From assembly GCA_034008185.1 (NCBI GenBank), contig CM067081.1, positions 184,099,510 through 184,163,509 of the forward strand: a stretch of DNA of 64,000 nucleotides, written 5' to 3'. Positions 1 to 13,700 of this stretch are shown here, one piece after another. Source of the stretch: Gorsachius magnificus (Eukaryota; Chordata; Aves; Pelecaniformes; Ardeidae). Below the pieces are notes generated by a model. That model was not told the DNA's origin. It did not search any database and saw nothing but the letters and a program-made list of their open reading frames with translations. Within the stretch, counting starts at the first letter, position 1. Each line of letters opens with the position of its first letter. The position numbers and the translations under genes were made by a program.

Positions 1-3000
1 CCTTTCTCCAGTTGTTAGGGACCTGTAAGTCTCTAGGACCTTTCAAAGACAACAGATAATAGAGAATCATGTTTTATACATGAGGACATAGTTAGATACA
101 ATTTGCTCCTATTTGTTACAGGAAAAAATAAATATTTTAACAATGTTAGGGAGACATCATTTTCTTCAGGGACCCCAAACACAGTGGGTGAAATCTTGGC
201 TCCCTGGAAGCCTCTGGCAAAGCTCCCGTTGTGTCCAGAGGGAAATGTAATGGCATTTATAGTCCAGTTAGGACTTGGGTTTCCTTGCTCTGAAGCTGTA
301 TTTGTCAAAGTAATCAAAAGAGACTTTTATTTTTTGAAATGTACCTGTGTTTGGTCTAAGCATGACTGACAGGCCCCCGACAATGGAACGGTTATAATTT
401 TTTAGATCGGGTATTTAATAGGAAAATGTCTGTAATTAATTAACCTTGTTAATCAAGGGAAAAATAAAAAATCTGCAGGGAGCGTCTAGCTGCCGTACAA
501 AGTTAGGAGGGTTAGTACTGCTGCACCGTGCTCTATATATCTCTGCTATTTTGCATTATTTTAATAGTAAGAACAGAGGAAATTTTCAGAAGAGATTAAA
601 TTGATGCAATGGGTCATTTTTTCTAATTAATCTTAGGAAACTATGCAGATTTTATTGCTGCGGGAACGCTTGGGCTAAGCTTATTTATTTTACTTTGTCT
701 AAATCTAAAAGTTACTTTATCTGAAATTGTCTTTCTACCTGACAATCAAAGAAATCGCAGGTTCCTGTAGGGATTAAGTCAGGAAGCAGTTTTTAACAGC
801 AACAAATTGAAACGTTTGCACAAGGAAGTGTTGCTTTTATAAGTGATGGGAAACTTCAAATTTGATTACAAGCAACCTTTGGCTTCCTATCTGTTCAACA
901 ATAGGCCATGTTGTTAAGGGCAATTTCCATGCACAGCATGTGGGTCCCATTTTTTTATCCTTAGACATGGTTGTTTACTGTTCAGAACTGTTTATGCATT
1001 TTAATCAGGCTTATTCAGCAGCCCTTAATAAATCACCACTAAGTGAATGTACCAAAACAAGAACTATTATACAGGATTTGTTCCCCCTTATGCAGTATTT
1101 GCTGCCCTCAGGTTCCACTGGATATAAAAATAAAGAGTAAATGGGTAATTGAGTCAAAAGAATAATTATGAGACATATGATTTTAATGCCTTTTGCTGAG
1201 CCATTGCCTCCAGCAACTTCCGCTAGCTACAGGAGTCTGCCTTTAAATTCAGTCCGGGCCAGAATGACTTAACAATTGGAACCTGCCTTCAGCTCATGGC
1301 ACTGGAAGGCTTTTTGATGGGATGAAGCTGACAGCCCAGTTCCTGCCTGGCAGACGTTCACATGAGACAAGGCTGAAGTCACATAGATAAGCGCTTAAAC
1401 ATTCAGGTATCTTGGGCTTTGGAAACAACGGAGGAGAGCGCTGTTGGTAAGAAGCTGGCACACAGAAGTAAATGCATCTTTTCTGTTATTCTTATGAAGA
1501 ACCAGCCAAAAAAATTTTTTTTTTCCATAGTCTGGTGAACAAAAAATTTCCAGAGGAATTTTAATAAATGCTAATGTTTTTTGGTGATAGCTCTAGTTTA
1601 TTAAAAATAAAGAATTTCCAGAAATGAAGTTACTTAATTTTAAATAAAATATGAATTTTTTTAAACTATAAAGGGTATTTAGTCTTGAAGTATTTTTCTA
1701 ATCCTGCTTTTACTGGACTATCTCTTCCTGGGGACCAGGGGACCAGGGGAATTTTACAGACCTATAGATCACATGCAGGCGAGATGTGACACACATGGAT
1801 GGCACGGTGCCCTGTGCATGTCAAAGAGTCATGTCTGGGAAAAACAAAGTAAAATGCAACAACCAAAAAGGTGTGTACCACATAGGGCAGACTTTCCCAG
1901 AAACCACTACTGAAATGCAAAATATAATTTTGGAGATTATTTAGCAGGATCCTTGCCTCAGTCTGTCAGTTTGCCCCACTGAAGCCACTAGGAGAAATTA
2001 GGGTGGGTAGATTTCAACTCTGTTCTCTTTGCTTGCAGAAATCCTGCTTTCCTTTGGGTCAGTGTGCTCGGTCAGGCTGCCCAGTCCCTATGTTGCTTGT
2101 AGCAATAAAAGCTTTGTCCGGCAGTCAGCAGCCATGCAAGATTCCCCGCCTACTCTTCTGCTGGACCATAACCCCTACTGCAGCTTCACAGACCTTTTCT
2201 TCTCTCCCCCCACCTCCCAAATTGTTTGTGAAGCATTTATGCTTGTTTCTTAAGAAGCAGGATATTTGGGGTTTTTGCTTCAATCTGTTGTTTACCATGA
2301 TAATGAAAGGTTCCTTTGTGAGGAGAAAAATTGCCACAACATAGCAAAATTCTAATAGCTAAAGAGTGAGATTTCCTTTGGGAAACTGTAAGGGCCAGTT
2401 CTCCAAAGGCCAAGCTAATATGAATGGTCATCTTGACTTTAGTGGTGCTCAGCTACCATGATCAGCACGGCATGTAACCTTGCAGCTAGCTGGATCGGGT
2501 AGGCTTGAACCTTTCAAGAATACCACACTGAAATACTACTATTTTCTTCAGTTAACATCTTGGCTAGACCTACACAAAAGATGGTCCCCGAATTGTGCAG
2601 GCAAAGTGCTCAATTACTAATATCAAGCTGGCAATTGCACCGTTCTTCCTTTGAAAACAGATTACAGTCATCCCACCTGCAGAAAGAGAAAAGACGGTGC
2701 CCTTGGATAAAAGAATGGCTACATTCAATGCTGTTTTATTTAATTGTTTGTTATTAAGCAAAATGTGGCCCAGCCTCTATTTCTTGTGCCCTATTTGCAA
2801 AGCATGTCCAGCTCAGTCCACATTGTCCTCTTTGCTCTGAATTTAGATTTCTACTTTGTTATGCTGGTAACAGCCTTGCTTCCCTTGGTGAAAAAACCCA
2901 AAATCTCCATGTTATCATGGCGTGCAGTGAAGAGAAACTGCCACAGGAAACCAGTCCAGTACTTTCTACACAGTGTTACCTGAGTGGGACTTTTGCTTGA

Positions 3001-6000
3001 CGTAATTGTATTATAAATGTTGGGTTGAGACCTAGCTGTCAAGATTTTACTTCTTTCACAACTGCAGAAGCTATTTGTGTTCTTCTTTGCCTTGAAATTC
3101 CATTATAATACCTAACACTTCAGTTAGGAAGTGCCAGAGTCATCCGAGTCAGCCATTTGGGACCTAACCAAATTGTGAACCTTCACCTCTGAGGGTAAAA
3201 TGCTTCTGAATGCAGTAACCCACCTCATGTGCTCCCCTGCATTATGTTACAAAGTTTAAAAGAAATTAACGATGTCAATAAGTGGGCAAATATTCTCCTT
3301 TTCATACACACACACCCCTCCTTGATTCTCTGCTATTTTTTGAATGTTTAAGGAATAATGTTTAAAAAAATTACTGAATTTGTTCTTTTCAAAGTAAGCA
3401 TGAGGAGGGTATGCACCCTCTAGTAATACGATAGTGACTGATTTTTAATAGCATTATCTGTATGTGTCTTATTGTAGGGCTCTTCTAGGTAGAGTAAAGA
3501 AACTAGCACATTAATTGAGACAGATACAGGGAATAGAAGAAGATGGTCCACAGTCATTTGGAGACAGACTCACCTGTTCTGGAGCCATGCAGCAGCATGC
3601 TATGCTCTCTGACCTGAAGCTTTGGAAACTGGGGCAGCAGCTATAAAATAGGAAATGGGGGAAGATGGACCATGGGAGAGAATGGGCAGAGGAAGCTGCC
3701 TGGAAAGGGAGGGGAAATATAAGAAATAAGAAAACTGTGACCCTCTCACCTTCTTTAAACTACTTAAATCTGTAAATTGTTAGAAGGACATTTAATAATC
3801 CAGTCTTTTGCTAAAAATACAGCCTGAAACTATGATCTGAGAGGATCACTGCTCTGACCAGAGAAATAGCTGGTACTTTGGAGCATTACATGGGTTTCAG
3901 CTGGTTAATCCAACATTGAAAAACATTCCCTAAAACAATTACACAAGTCTCTAACACCACCGCTTTCCCAAGAGGACAAAGGTACACAATAGAAGTTCTG
4001 TGAAATACCCAAGGCATTCAGAGAACGCCTTGCTCTGTTTCTCATATCACCAGATGCCTGACGTATCAACACTGCTGTAAATCATATCAAGGTATAGAAG
4101 GTGATGCTGGACAGACTATTGGATAAGCTCTGTATTTCACATCAGCAGAGTTGTAAATATGATTTATTCTTAGGAATATAAGTAATCTGATAAATGACTA
4201 TGTTTTATATACTGCCTTCTGAATCCTTTGTATCAGAGTAGGAACAGTAGATCCTGCTACTGTCTAATTAAACGTGAATTACAAGTTCCATTATATAAGC
4301 TCTCTTTCACATGCTCCGCTTTATTCCCAATATGGCACAGAGGTGAAAAAACAAAAATCCAAACTATGAAAATGAATTTTCCAAGTAAAATCCTGTAGGA
4401 CCAAAGTTTTCCATGTGTGGTTTCTGCAGGGAGAAGCATAGTTTTAAAAGTTTTAGTCGCATCCATACAGCTAGCTTTCAACACGTGTTAAAATCATGCA
4501 TGCAAGTCAGGGTGCATGCTGCAGTAAGAATTTGTGCACATCTGCAACATAACTTGACAGGGCATCAATTTCTTTTCACACTTCAACATTTCACTTCTGT
4601 GTATTTTTTTGCAACTTGCTGAGATCTAATGCCAAGCCAGATTTGGCGGAAATGACTTCAGTCATTTGAAACTGAGCTCTTGAAGCTTTTTATGGAGCTG
4701 GATTGAAAGAATGCTAATTCCATCTGTGTTTGTTCAGAATGATGGTGATTCCTAAGCACAGCAGAGTTTCCTGGTGAATGGTTAAGTTCAGCTGGGAGTG
4801 CTGTGAAATGCTTTAGCTAAATCTAGACTTCTCAAAAGCCTGACTAACCTGGCAAAGTTTATATTGCTTTCAGGATGTCAGGACTGTAAAAAAAAAAAAC
4901 CACAGCAGGAGGTAGGAAGAGAAGTGAGTGTCAAGGCAAACGGCCTCCTCAGAAATGAAAATGGCAACACCAGGGTGCCCCAAATCTTATAATGTTGTGG
5001 GCTGGATGCCAATTTTGCTCCTCCCTCATAAGGCAGCTTGGCAAGGTTTAGGAGGCTTGCAAGTGGCTTGTGTGGGCAGCTACAGCTGAAGCCCATATCC
5101 AACACAAGCCCACCCAGGCTCTCCTTGAGGCTGCCCTTCACTGCTGTGCTCAAGCTCTGGCCAGAATGCACAAATCTAATTTTCTTTTAATTCCACACCC
5201 TGCCCTTTCCTGGAAAGTGTTAGCAAAGGCTTCCCCAGGCTGCCTACGGGAGACCCAGTCATCAAGTGGTACAGGCAACACTCATCCAGCAAAAGCCTAC
5301 ATGGTGCAAGTCACCACAACATTTTTAGGTGTAAGCTATGCTTAAGAAGTCAGCTTGTAACAGGTTCAGGCCTCACATCATGCAGGTGCCATACTTTTTG
5401 TTTGAACTGTGCCCTAATCTTCATGGTATACAGAGCAGCAGGCGTAAGCCAGAATAGTTTGGGATGCTACAAGAACGTGGAAATAAACTTATGGTCAAAA
5501 CTTAAATCCTTCCTGCAGAGCAGGACTCCTGGTTTGTAGAGTACCCGTGTGCTGCTGTCCTGGGGTGTCCCTGGGTTGGAGCTAACCAGAGTGGTCTGTA
5601 CCCAGGTTAGCACAACCTAACAGTGAGTTGCTTTCTCAGGCCAGGACACTTATCCTCCGCCTGATTATCACCAGCATGTCAAGTGAGTGATTTTTAAGTG
5701 GGGAGGGGAAATTTAGAGCAAAATCTGCCTAAAAGCCTACAGCAGCTCTGCAGTGATGACATCACCCAGCCTGAGCTCACCGAGCTTGTTAACATTTTGA
5801 AGAACGTACCTTTGCAGACTGTTGTCTACCGTGCTCAGGTTAGATGAAACAGTGTGAAACATCTATCTCCAAAAGTATGGAAAAATCCATCTAACCTATA
5901 AAATGGCAGATAATTATGTTACTAGAAGTGAATTTTGATGCCTAAATCCAGGGCATTTTTTGCCAGAGAACTTCAGGATTAACCTCAGGAAGCACATGTG

Positions 6001-9000
6001 CACTCTGGTAGGATTCGTGCATTATTCCTTTGGCTACAGTATGGCACGCCAAAGCTTAGAAGCAGAAAAGTAGAGAGAGCATGGCATTATTTTTGCTGGA
6101 GAAGCGAAGTTGGAAATAATTAATAAGCGAGTTCAAATAGATGTCTCTAAAGTGTCATACACAGAATCCAGTAAAATTACGACTGGGTAGAGCTGCCTTT
6201 AGCACGCCTAAGCAAAGAGAGCACTAGAAAAGACCTGTATTCAATTACCTCATCTCTGTCTCCTGCAAGAGTGCGTCTGTTTCTATATCCAGATCCCTGT
6301 TCTTGGCTATACGGAATAAAATGGCAGTGATACAGTTTGAGCATCTCAGGCTGCCAAAGAGGAACATTGTTTGGAAGCATGGAGGCAGACGGCTCACACC
6401 ATGTGAGGTCTTCACGCCCAGAAATGGCATGTGTGCTGGTTTTTGTGTATCTGATTTTAATAGAATGTAAAGAGCATTTAAATGAATAATTTATCTTCTT
6501 AAATCAGTTTTAAGCATTTTATCCATGCTGATTGGAGATGCCTTTGGGAAAACTCTTAGTAAGGAGCAGCACGGTGTGAAATTTGCCCTGGGCTAGGTAG
6601 AACTTTCCCCTATTTACATGCTTCTTTTGAATTAAAAGGCTTTTCAGCTCCTGGTCACAAGGTCCTGGAAAATACATCTCCTGAGATACCTATGCTACTG
6701 GTTTCCAACATAGCCTACGCATTAAATAAGGCAGCCTCCCCATTTTCCTTTGGATACCTTGGAGTAAACTACCGCAGTGCAGACCTAAACCTTAGCCACT
6801 TAAACCTTAAGCAGCTGTCTTAGCCAGGGAGGTTCTCCTTGTCAAAAAGGGCTTGCAGGAAAATTAAATGTATGTATATCTGGCAAATAACGTAGATGCT
6901 GATTGAATCTGGTAGAGTGTAAAATAAATAAATGAATAAAGAATTGTTTCTGTTATTTGGATTTTGTGGTTGGCTGCTGCAGCTTAGACTAGCCATATAT
7001 TTGGCAGCTTTAGAAGAAAGTAAGTAAAACATCAACAAGTCAGTGAGAAATTACTGGAAAGAAAGTTAAGAGGAACATCTGACAGCTAATATGCATGCTT
7101 CCCATTAAGCAGTGGGAAGGCTTGTAAGAAAAGTTTTTACTAAAGGCAGGATTTGGCTTAACGTGATTTGCTACAGTGAAAAAGCTGCAAGGGAGAGATC
7201 TCCCAGCTCAAGGATGGAAATGCCATCTGAGAAAGGGGAGAGCTGATGCAGAAGAGCGATCACTAGGGAGATTTTGATTTAGCTGCACAGATCTTGTGTG
7301 TGGTATGTTAAATAAATTGTCTGCTTTGGCAGTGAGACTGTACCCAGGACTCCCATCGGGGAAGGCATAACAGAGGGGGCTGACCATTTCACGTATGTTC
7401 CATGTACCCCGTTTTTAAAGCTCTGCAACCCGAGAAGTGTATTTTCATATTTTCCAATCACCTGATGCAAGCCAAGACAGCCAGTTAAGGCAAACTTTCT
7501 TCTCTTTTAGTCTGGTTAAGGTAAATTAATAAATTGGCAAAATCCAAATACAGAGTAAGTACCTTCCAAGTCTGCAGAACCAAATGAAAAAAATGAAAGC
7601 TATTCACCGTGTGAATACCATCTCTACTTACCATATGTATCCAGGTAATACACATGCAATGACTTTCCAGGTCCTTGGCGAAGGATTTGTTTGTCACATG
7701 TTTCCAGGCTGCATTCACCAGAAAGGATCTGGCTTTAGGGATGCCACTTGTTTTTACACTCAAATCAGTTCATACTCCAGATCTGAACGAGGAACCTATA
7801 CTTTCTTGTACTGTGCTCTCCACCTTTTGACAGGGAACATCTCTTGGGCCTGACTGTACCCAATTATCACATGCCCAGAAGATAAGCAGAATTTGCTAGC
7901 TGCTGCTCAGCAGGGCTACGGACATGGGTCCCGGAGACAAAGTGCTCAGAGGCTGCCCTGATTTAATGAGTTCATTCAGCTATTCTACTCTACCACTCTT
8001 ACTTAAGCTCACTCAACCGGGTTTTAGGTCTGGACTGGCAATCTCTTGAAAAACATTTTCTGTCTTATTTAAAACCTGGGTGAGCTCACAGTGCTTTGTT
8101 GGTGCAGCTATGAGAGTGGAGCCAGAATATGAGTGAGAGGCCACTGATCAATGAGAAAGGGAGAGAGGAAGGGAACTGCTTAAACACACATTGCAATGAA
8201 TGGGTTGAACCCTGGAACTACAGATGAAACCTGACATGAACTGTTAACCGTGTGTGGCAACCGATCGTTCTCTTCCATAGAGCACAGCAAATTGCCAAAT
8301 GCTACATGTGTTGGGCTTCTATTTCACCGAAATGTGCAACCTGCTAATCATAGTTTACTGAACTACACAGCTGAGATTAACACAATAGTAGCCACTTTGG
8401 CATGAGAAATAGCTTTGGAGGAAACCAAACCCCAAGTCTGTCTTTGAAGGCCACTGTCTTTGACAACCATCTTTTCCTTGGTGAATACCTTTTATTCATG
8501 CAGCACAGCTGGATGGACTAACTGCACTTTCCCAAGTGTTGAATTATGGTTTTCAGTGTCTCAGGCCCTTGGGAACTCTGTGAGAACTTGATCAGTGAAA
8601 GAAGAGACAGAATAAATCCTCAAGTGTGAATAAATTTACAAGGGGTAATTTGAAAGGCAGCTACGAGCAATGCTCAAAAGCAGGTGCCCTCCTGGGAAGA
8701 CTTGCTTCTTTCCCTTAGAAACATGATAAATATATATGATAATGATGGATATTACCTTCAGATATACTCTGGGATCCACCAGGCTAGATTCTGTCCTTTT
8801 CTACGGCAAGAGGCAACTACTGTCTCAAAACGATCACAGGTAAAATACTTGCATTAATATCTTGAGTTTACAAAGATGAAGGCCTTCAGGTCTGCAAATA
8901 TAAGGGATTAACTGTGGAAATCCTTTAAGCTGAGAACAGTTAGAGAACGGGAGTGCATCAGGGCAAAACTATCAGATACACTTATTCTTCCTCATACTTA

Positions 9001-9839
9001 CGGCCACTGCTGAAGACAGAAGGTCAGACTACATGGAACCCTGGCATGAAGCATCCTTATCAACTCCTGGTCACCCCAGGTATCAACATCTTTGTGCCAA
9101 CAGAGTTAAGTGCCCAAATTCTGGCAAGGCCAGTCTACCCAAGGACATGAATGAAAGCTTGAGACATCCAAGCGCTTAATTCACATCTCCCAAAGTATTA
9201 CCTAGTACTACAGCAGTTAAAACATCCTTCCTGTCTGCTGAGGGCACAGATGATTCCGCTTCCCCAGCTGGTTTTAGCTATGAATCACCCTGATGTCCAA
9301 AGGGTTATGCCCCTACTCCTACACAAAACCAAGGGACACACCTGCTCCAGAGGATTTTGCAGGCAACACCTCTGAGATGAGACTGGTGAACAGCTTCTTT
9401 GAAATAAAAGGATCTTTCTGCAGAACAGGGAGATGCTTCCAGGTCTTTGGGAATGGCATTCAATTTTAACTTTCTACATGTGTGTTTGAACCGGAAAATG
9501 AGACATCTTTGCTGCACTATATGGCTTTTAAGAAAATAAATAAGAATATGCGCAAGGAAGTAGAAACGGACAGGGCTGCCCCTGCCAAAGGGTGTTTATG
9601 CCAACAGAAAGCATCGTCCCACATCTCAAGGAAAACATGATTAATAGCACCACGCTGATCTTAATCAGATTTATTGAGACAAATGTTGAAAATCCAGCGT
9701 GTGTGTGTGTGTTGGGGGGGCGTGTAACTAAAGAAAGGAAAAGAAAAAAAAAAAAAAAAAAAAAAGAGGGCAGATAAAAATGCCCAGAGGGAGTGAGCTA
9801 ATGACTATCTTCCCATTACCTCATGGGATCATTAGGTCG
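1..9839. other. Upstream intergenic DNA, no gene recognised
   Basis: No open frame here resembles a known protein, and I found no convincing exon with flanking splice sites. The sequence is moderately AT-rich with short TAATTA-type motifs near the left edge (about 430-640). Long purine or T runs are scattered through it. Because it lies just 5' of DBX2, it may hold distal enhancers, but nothing in the sequence alone proves that. Confidence 0.6.
9695..9765. repeat. GT microsatellite, G run and A22 tract
   Basis: A short (GT)n run is followed by a run of seven G. A purine stretch then leads into an uninterrupted run of 22 A (9744-9765). This low-complexity tract lies directly upstream of the DBX2 CpG island. 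No LINE body or target-site duplication is visible next to it, so it is called as simple sequence rather than a retrotransposon tail. Confidence 0.85.
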
Positions 9840-9900
9840 ACATGATCTCGCCGCGGCCAGCACCCGGAGCTACCTCCCCGCCGGGAGGGAGGCCGCGGGC

Positions 9901-9978
9901 CTTTCCCTTCCCCTCCACACAGGTGCAGCCCCTCGGGCCCCGGGTTTCCCTTCCCCTCACACAGGTGCAGCCCCTCAG
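9901..9978. repeat. Imperfect tandem duplication in DBX2 promoter
   Basis: Two copies of a roughly 33-base block start near 9902 and 9945. Each runs from a pyrimidine-rich 'tttcccttcccctc' part into 'cacaggtgcagcccctc'. The period is about 43 bases. It sits in the 5' part of the CpG island, 0.4 kb before the start codon. Each copy contains an E-box-like CAGGTG. Confidence 0.7.
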
Positions 9979-10392
9979 CGGGCGGCGGGGGGGCGCCCCC
10001 GGCCTCCCGACATGGCGGCAGGCCCGGAGGGGCGGGCGGGCAATGCGGGACAGCCACCCCCGCTCCGGGACGCGTCCGGGGCCGCTCAGCTCCCCGCCCT
10101 ACTCCCCCCTTCCCCCGGGGGGCTGCCGGGCAAGGCGGCATTGTTGGCCGCGTCCATCACTCCCCGTCCCCGGCTGACATAATGAATGCGCTTGGACACC
10201 CTTCCCCCGGCGAAGAGGCGCGCCGCGTCTCCGCCGAGCTCTCCGCTCCGATCTCTCAGCCCTCGGGGAGGCGCCCCGCAAGCCCGCCCGGCCCCATAGC
10301 CCGGCGCCCCGTCCCAGCCCAGAAAGGGGCCGCGGCGGCCGGGCTGGGCTGGGCCGGGCCGGGCAGGGCGAGGCGGGGTAAGAGCCCTCGCT

Positions 10393-10729
10393 ATGCTGCC
10401 CAGCGCCCTGTACTGGGACCTGGTGGGCTCCTCGGCTCTCCTCAACCTGCCGGCGGCGCCGGGCTTCGGCAACCTGGGCAAAAGTTTCCTCATCGAGAAC
10501 TTGCTGCGGGCCGGGGCGCCGCCGAGCCCTGCCCAGCTCCGTCCCCTCCCCGCCAGCCCCGTCCCTCTCAAGCTGTGCCCCGCGGCGGAACAAATCAGCC
10601 CCTCAGGGGGTCCCTATCCGACAAGATGGGCTTTTCAAGTGCTTAACCCCTCCGCGGCGGACAGCGGCCGCCTGCCAGCGCGGGCTCCGGCGGCGGAGAG
10701 AGGCGGCGTCTTCCCGCCGGCAGCCACAG
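10393..10729 (+). CDS. DBX2: DBX2 coding exon 1
   Basis: This exon encodes residues 1-112 and one base of codon 113. It opens with MLPSALYWDLVG and continues through the GFGNLGKSFLIENLLR motif and the LRPLPASPVPLKLCPAAEQ block, both characteristic of DBX2. It ends at ACAG before a GTGAGC donor at 10730. The exon lies inside the CpG island and is very GC-rich, unlike exons 3 and 4. Confidence 0.95.
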
Positions 10730-13700
10730 GTGAGCGCCGGCCCCTTCCCGCGCCCCGCCGCCGCGGAGACGGGACAGAAGGGGCCCCGTCAGGGCTCGGC
10801 CCCGCGCCTCAGCACGGCGGGGAGAGGCGCGGCTGCTCCCCTCTGCCCCGGGGAGCCCGGAGCCGGCGGGACGCCGTGCCCCGCGGGCTGCCGTACCGCT
10901 CTCCCCGCGGCGGGGTGGCCAGGACCCCGAGGGGCCGGTGGCGAGGACAGCCGGGCGGCGGCTTTAAACTGCGCGGGCCGGCGCACCTGTGGGCGCAGTG
11001 AGTGGGGCTGGTAGCGGCGGGTGCTTCTAGCTGCCCCTGATGGCAGCCCTTTCGGGTCCGCTAGTCCTTCCCAGCCGGCGAACAGGCGCTGCGGGAAGGT
11101 CTGAAATTCCTCCTTTGAGGGGAAAGACGAGCGGTCCCGACCCGCTCGGTCGCGATAGCTCGGGTAGGCGGGAGGTAGCAGGTGCCTGGGGGACAGCAAG
11201 GGGTGAGGGACCGGGCTCTTCCTACCAAAAAGGAAATTAATTCGAGCAAAGCGGGCGGTTTTCTGGAAGTTTTGACAAAACCAGGGGCGCCCCCCTCCCA
11301 AAAAAAAAAAAACCCAAACCCACCAAAAAAAAAAAATATCTTTAAAGCTGTGTGGAAGGGTGTGGAAGTCAAAGCCAGCCCTCTCCTCGGGTCGCTTGTG
11401 CCGGTGTGACCGGCGCTCCCGCCGCCCCGCGTTGCTGTCACCGGGGGTGGCTGCGGCTTCTGTCGGACAGGCCCCCAGTAAAGCGGCGTGGTTGAACTGG
11501 AAGCAGATAGTTCTGCAAAAAAACAGGTTTTGTTTCTTGAATGTATGCCGGTTTTCCTGCAAGTGTATTTTGTCTGGGCACGGGTAGCGTTTCAAAGCGT
11601 CTTTAGGAATGCGCGTTTTGTCAGTCATGGGACTGCGTGAAGTAGAATTCAAAGTTAATTCATAAAATTCGGTACTAGGCTCACCATGTATATTGTATTT
11701 TGCCTTTCCGTTATAATATATCGATTTATTTTAGCCTCGTGTGCTGTCTTCAGAATTTTTACATACAATCACGCAGTTTTAGATGTACTTAAAATAAGAC
11801 AAGCAGAATCGTATTTATTAAAGTAAAGCTTTAAGGTATGAAGCCAAAAGGCTCGTTTTAGAACCAGAATTAATAACGGTTGTTTTCTTTTCAAGCATAA
11901 TTTTACTTCACTTAAATCCTACAAACTGTTATGCAAAATCCAAACCAGTTTTTGACCCTTTGGCACGGTGTACTTTAAAGGTAGGCAAGAGAGAGTCAAA
12001 GCAGCATACGTTAACATTTTTGAATATTCCAGACCTCAGCTGCCATAAGTGTTATCTTAAGCATATCGGTTAAAGAACCGGTTTGAAGAAACAGGTTTAT
12101 TTTAACTAACTATAGGCCAGGCCAGGACACAGGACAAGTAGCATCTTTCTGGAATTAGGTGCCTGTTCTTCCCCCACCCAGAAAAAGCTCTAGAGAAAAT
12201 GCTTCATTTATGTGTACAGAGCACATGTAAAAGGGGAGATAGCAGATGCCGCAGCACTCGTTGCTGTAGGTTAACTTTTTCTAAGTATTACAGAAGTTCC
12301 TGAATGCCAAATTTTTCAACTGTTTACTTCCAGGATTAGTTCATTCTTTGATCAGCCTACAGTGGTATTCATGAACTTAGCAAAGTGTTGCAGGTCTGCC
12401 TAGTCATTTGGAGTCAGATCCTTCTGATCCCACAGGGTTTTCGGAGGAAGCTTTGGGCAAAAGCACCAGGCTCTTACATTTGAGCAGTGAGAAATACTGG
12501 GTTATGCGCTCAGAAAAGAAGTCTCCTGCGAATGTAGATGTACAACAAAGATGTGTGTATTCTAACAGGGATCTGTTGGTTTTGATCTGACTTACGTGAC
12601 TTAAAGTGATGAGGGCTCTTAGGTACCTGAACTTTCATAAATGTAAATTAGATTGGAGCTGTCCTGCTGAGCCAGATTTTGTGGTTTCAAAAGAGTCTCT
12701 TCTCTCTAGTGTAGGTGTATGCTGGCGGAATGGTTCAGAGTGGACACTTGCATTTGTGAGTAAGGCTGGGGTGGTCAGGCTGTGTGTTACGTTTCTTGTT
12801 TATACAGCGATAGGGCAAAGGAGTGTTTTGTCAGAATAAGAATTTTAGCCTTCAGGGACTGGTGAATGTACTTTGACTTAGGAATTTGTACTAGCTAGGG
12901 GTTTTTAATTTACTGATTTTTGTGAGTTTTTGGAGGGATAAACTCTTTCCTATTTGGACCCCTCAAATCACAAGGCATTTTGGAAAATCTTGGTCTAAGT
13001 CTTTAATAAGACTATTGACCATGATAAAGCAAAATGTTTTTTTAATCTTTCTGAACTAGCAAGTGCTTTATAGATCATGCAGGGACTAAAAGTGTTATGA
13101 CAAAGTACCTTGGCATAATCCAGGATTTTCAAAATTAAAAAAAAATGCTATAGAAAGAGAATTGAAAAATATCAGATCTTTTGGAATCAGTAATCTGTAT
13201 TGCTCATGTAGTCCCAAATTCTGGTGGGGTCACTGAAAGTTCTCAGAAAGGAAGGAATATAAAATCACACCAGGGACTGAACTGAACAAGCTGAACCTTT
13301 TCACAGTTCCAAAACCAACATCTATCTGCAGCACCTATCAAGGAAAGACATGATGAAAGCACTCCATTTTAGGGTACCTTTTAACGCTCCATAAAAGTGC
13401 TAGAGAATGAAAATCCTGTGTTCTTTCTGTAAACTGGAAAAACTCTAATCCATGGCTGCAAAGGAGACCGAGTGAGATGGCACTCTTGATCTGTGACATC
13501 TGGTCACGGTAGCTTTTCCCTCTGTAACTCCTCAGCAGCAGAGTTTTATCAGCGAATTTCCATTCCCGTAACTTACAGGTTTCAAAGGATTTAGTTTGAG
13601 TCTTTAAAGTGCTTATCTGCATACGTATTTTGAGTTCTCCTCCAAAATGACCCTAAATGAAACACTGAAAAAGTACTCTGAAAGTATCACACTGTAAGAT

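Larger units (their letters stand above)
9840..11230 (+). promoter_or_regulatory. DBX2: CpG island: DBX2 promoter, 5' UTR and exon 1
   Basis: Base composition changes abruptly near 9840 from AT-rich to strongly GC- and CpG-rich, and falls back near 11.2 kb. The island surrounds the DBX2 start codon at 10393 and its first splice donor at 10730. CpG islands of this kind are usual at developmental homeobox genes. No TATA box is evident at a suitable distance, so the transcription start is not fixed. Open frames on both strands inside the island are a by-product of high GC, apart from the DBX2 frame itself. Confidence 0.8.

Noticed and set aside
9821..11014. Many long open frames on both strands around the DBX2 start
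   Set aside because: They follow from high GC content, which removes stop codons. Only the frame starting at 10393 matches a family and has a donor in the right phase.
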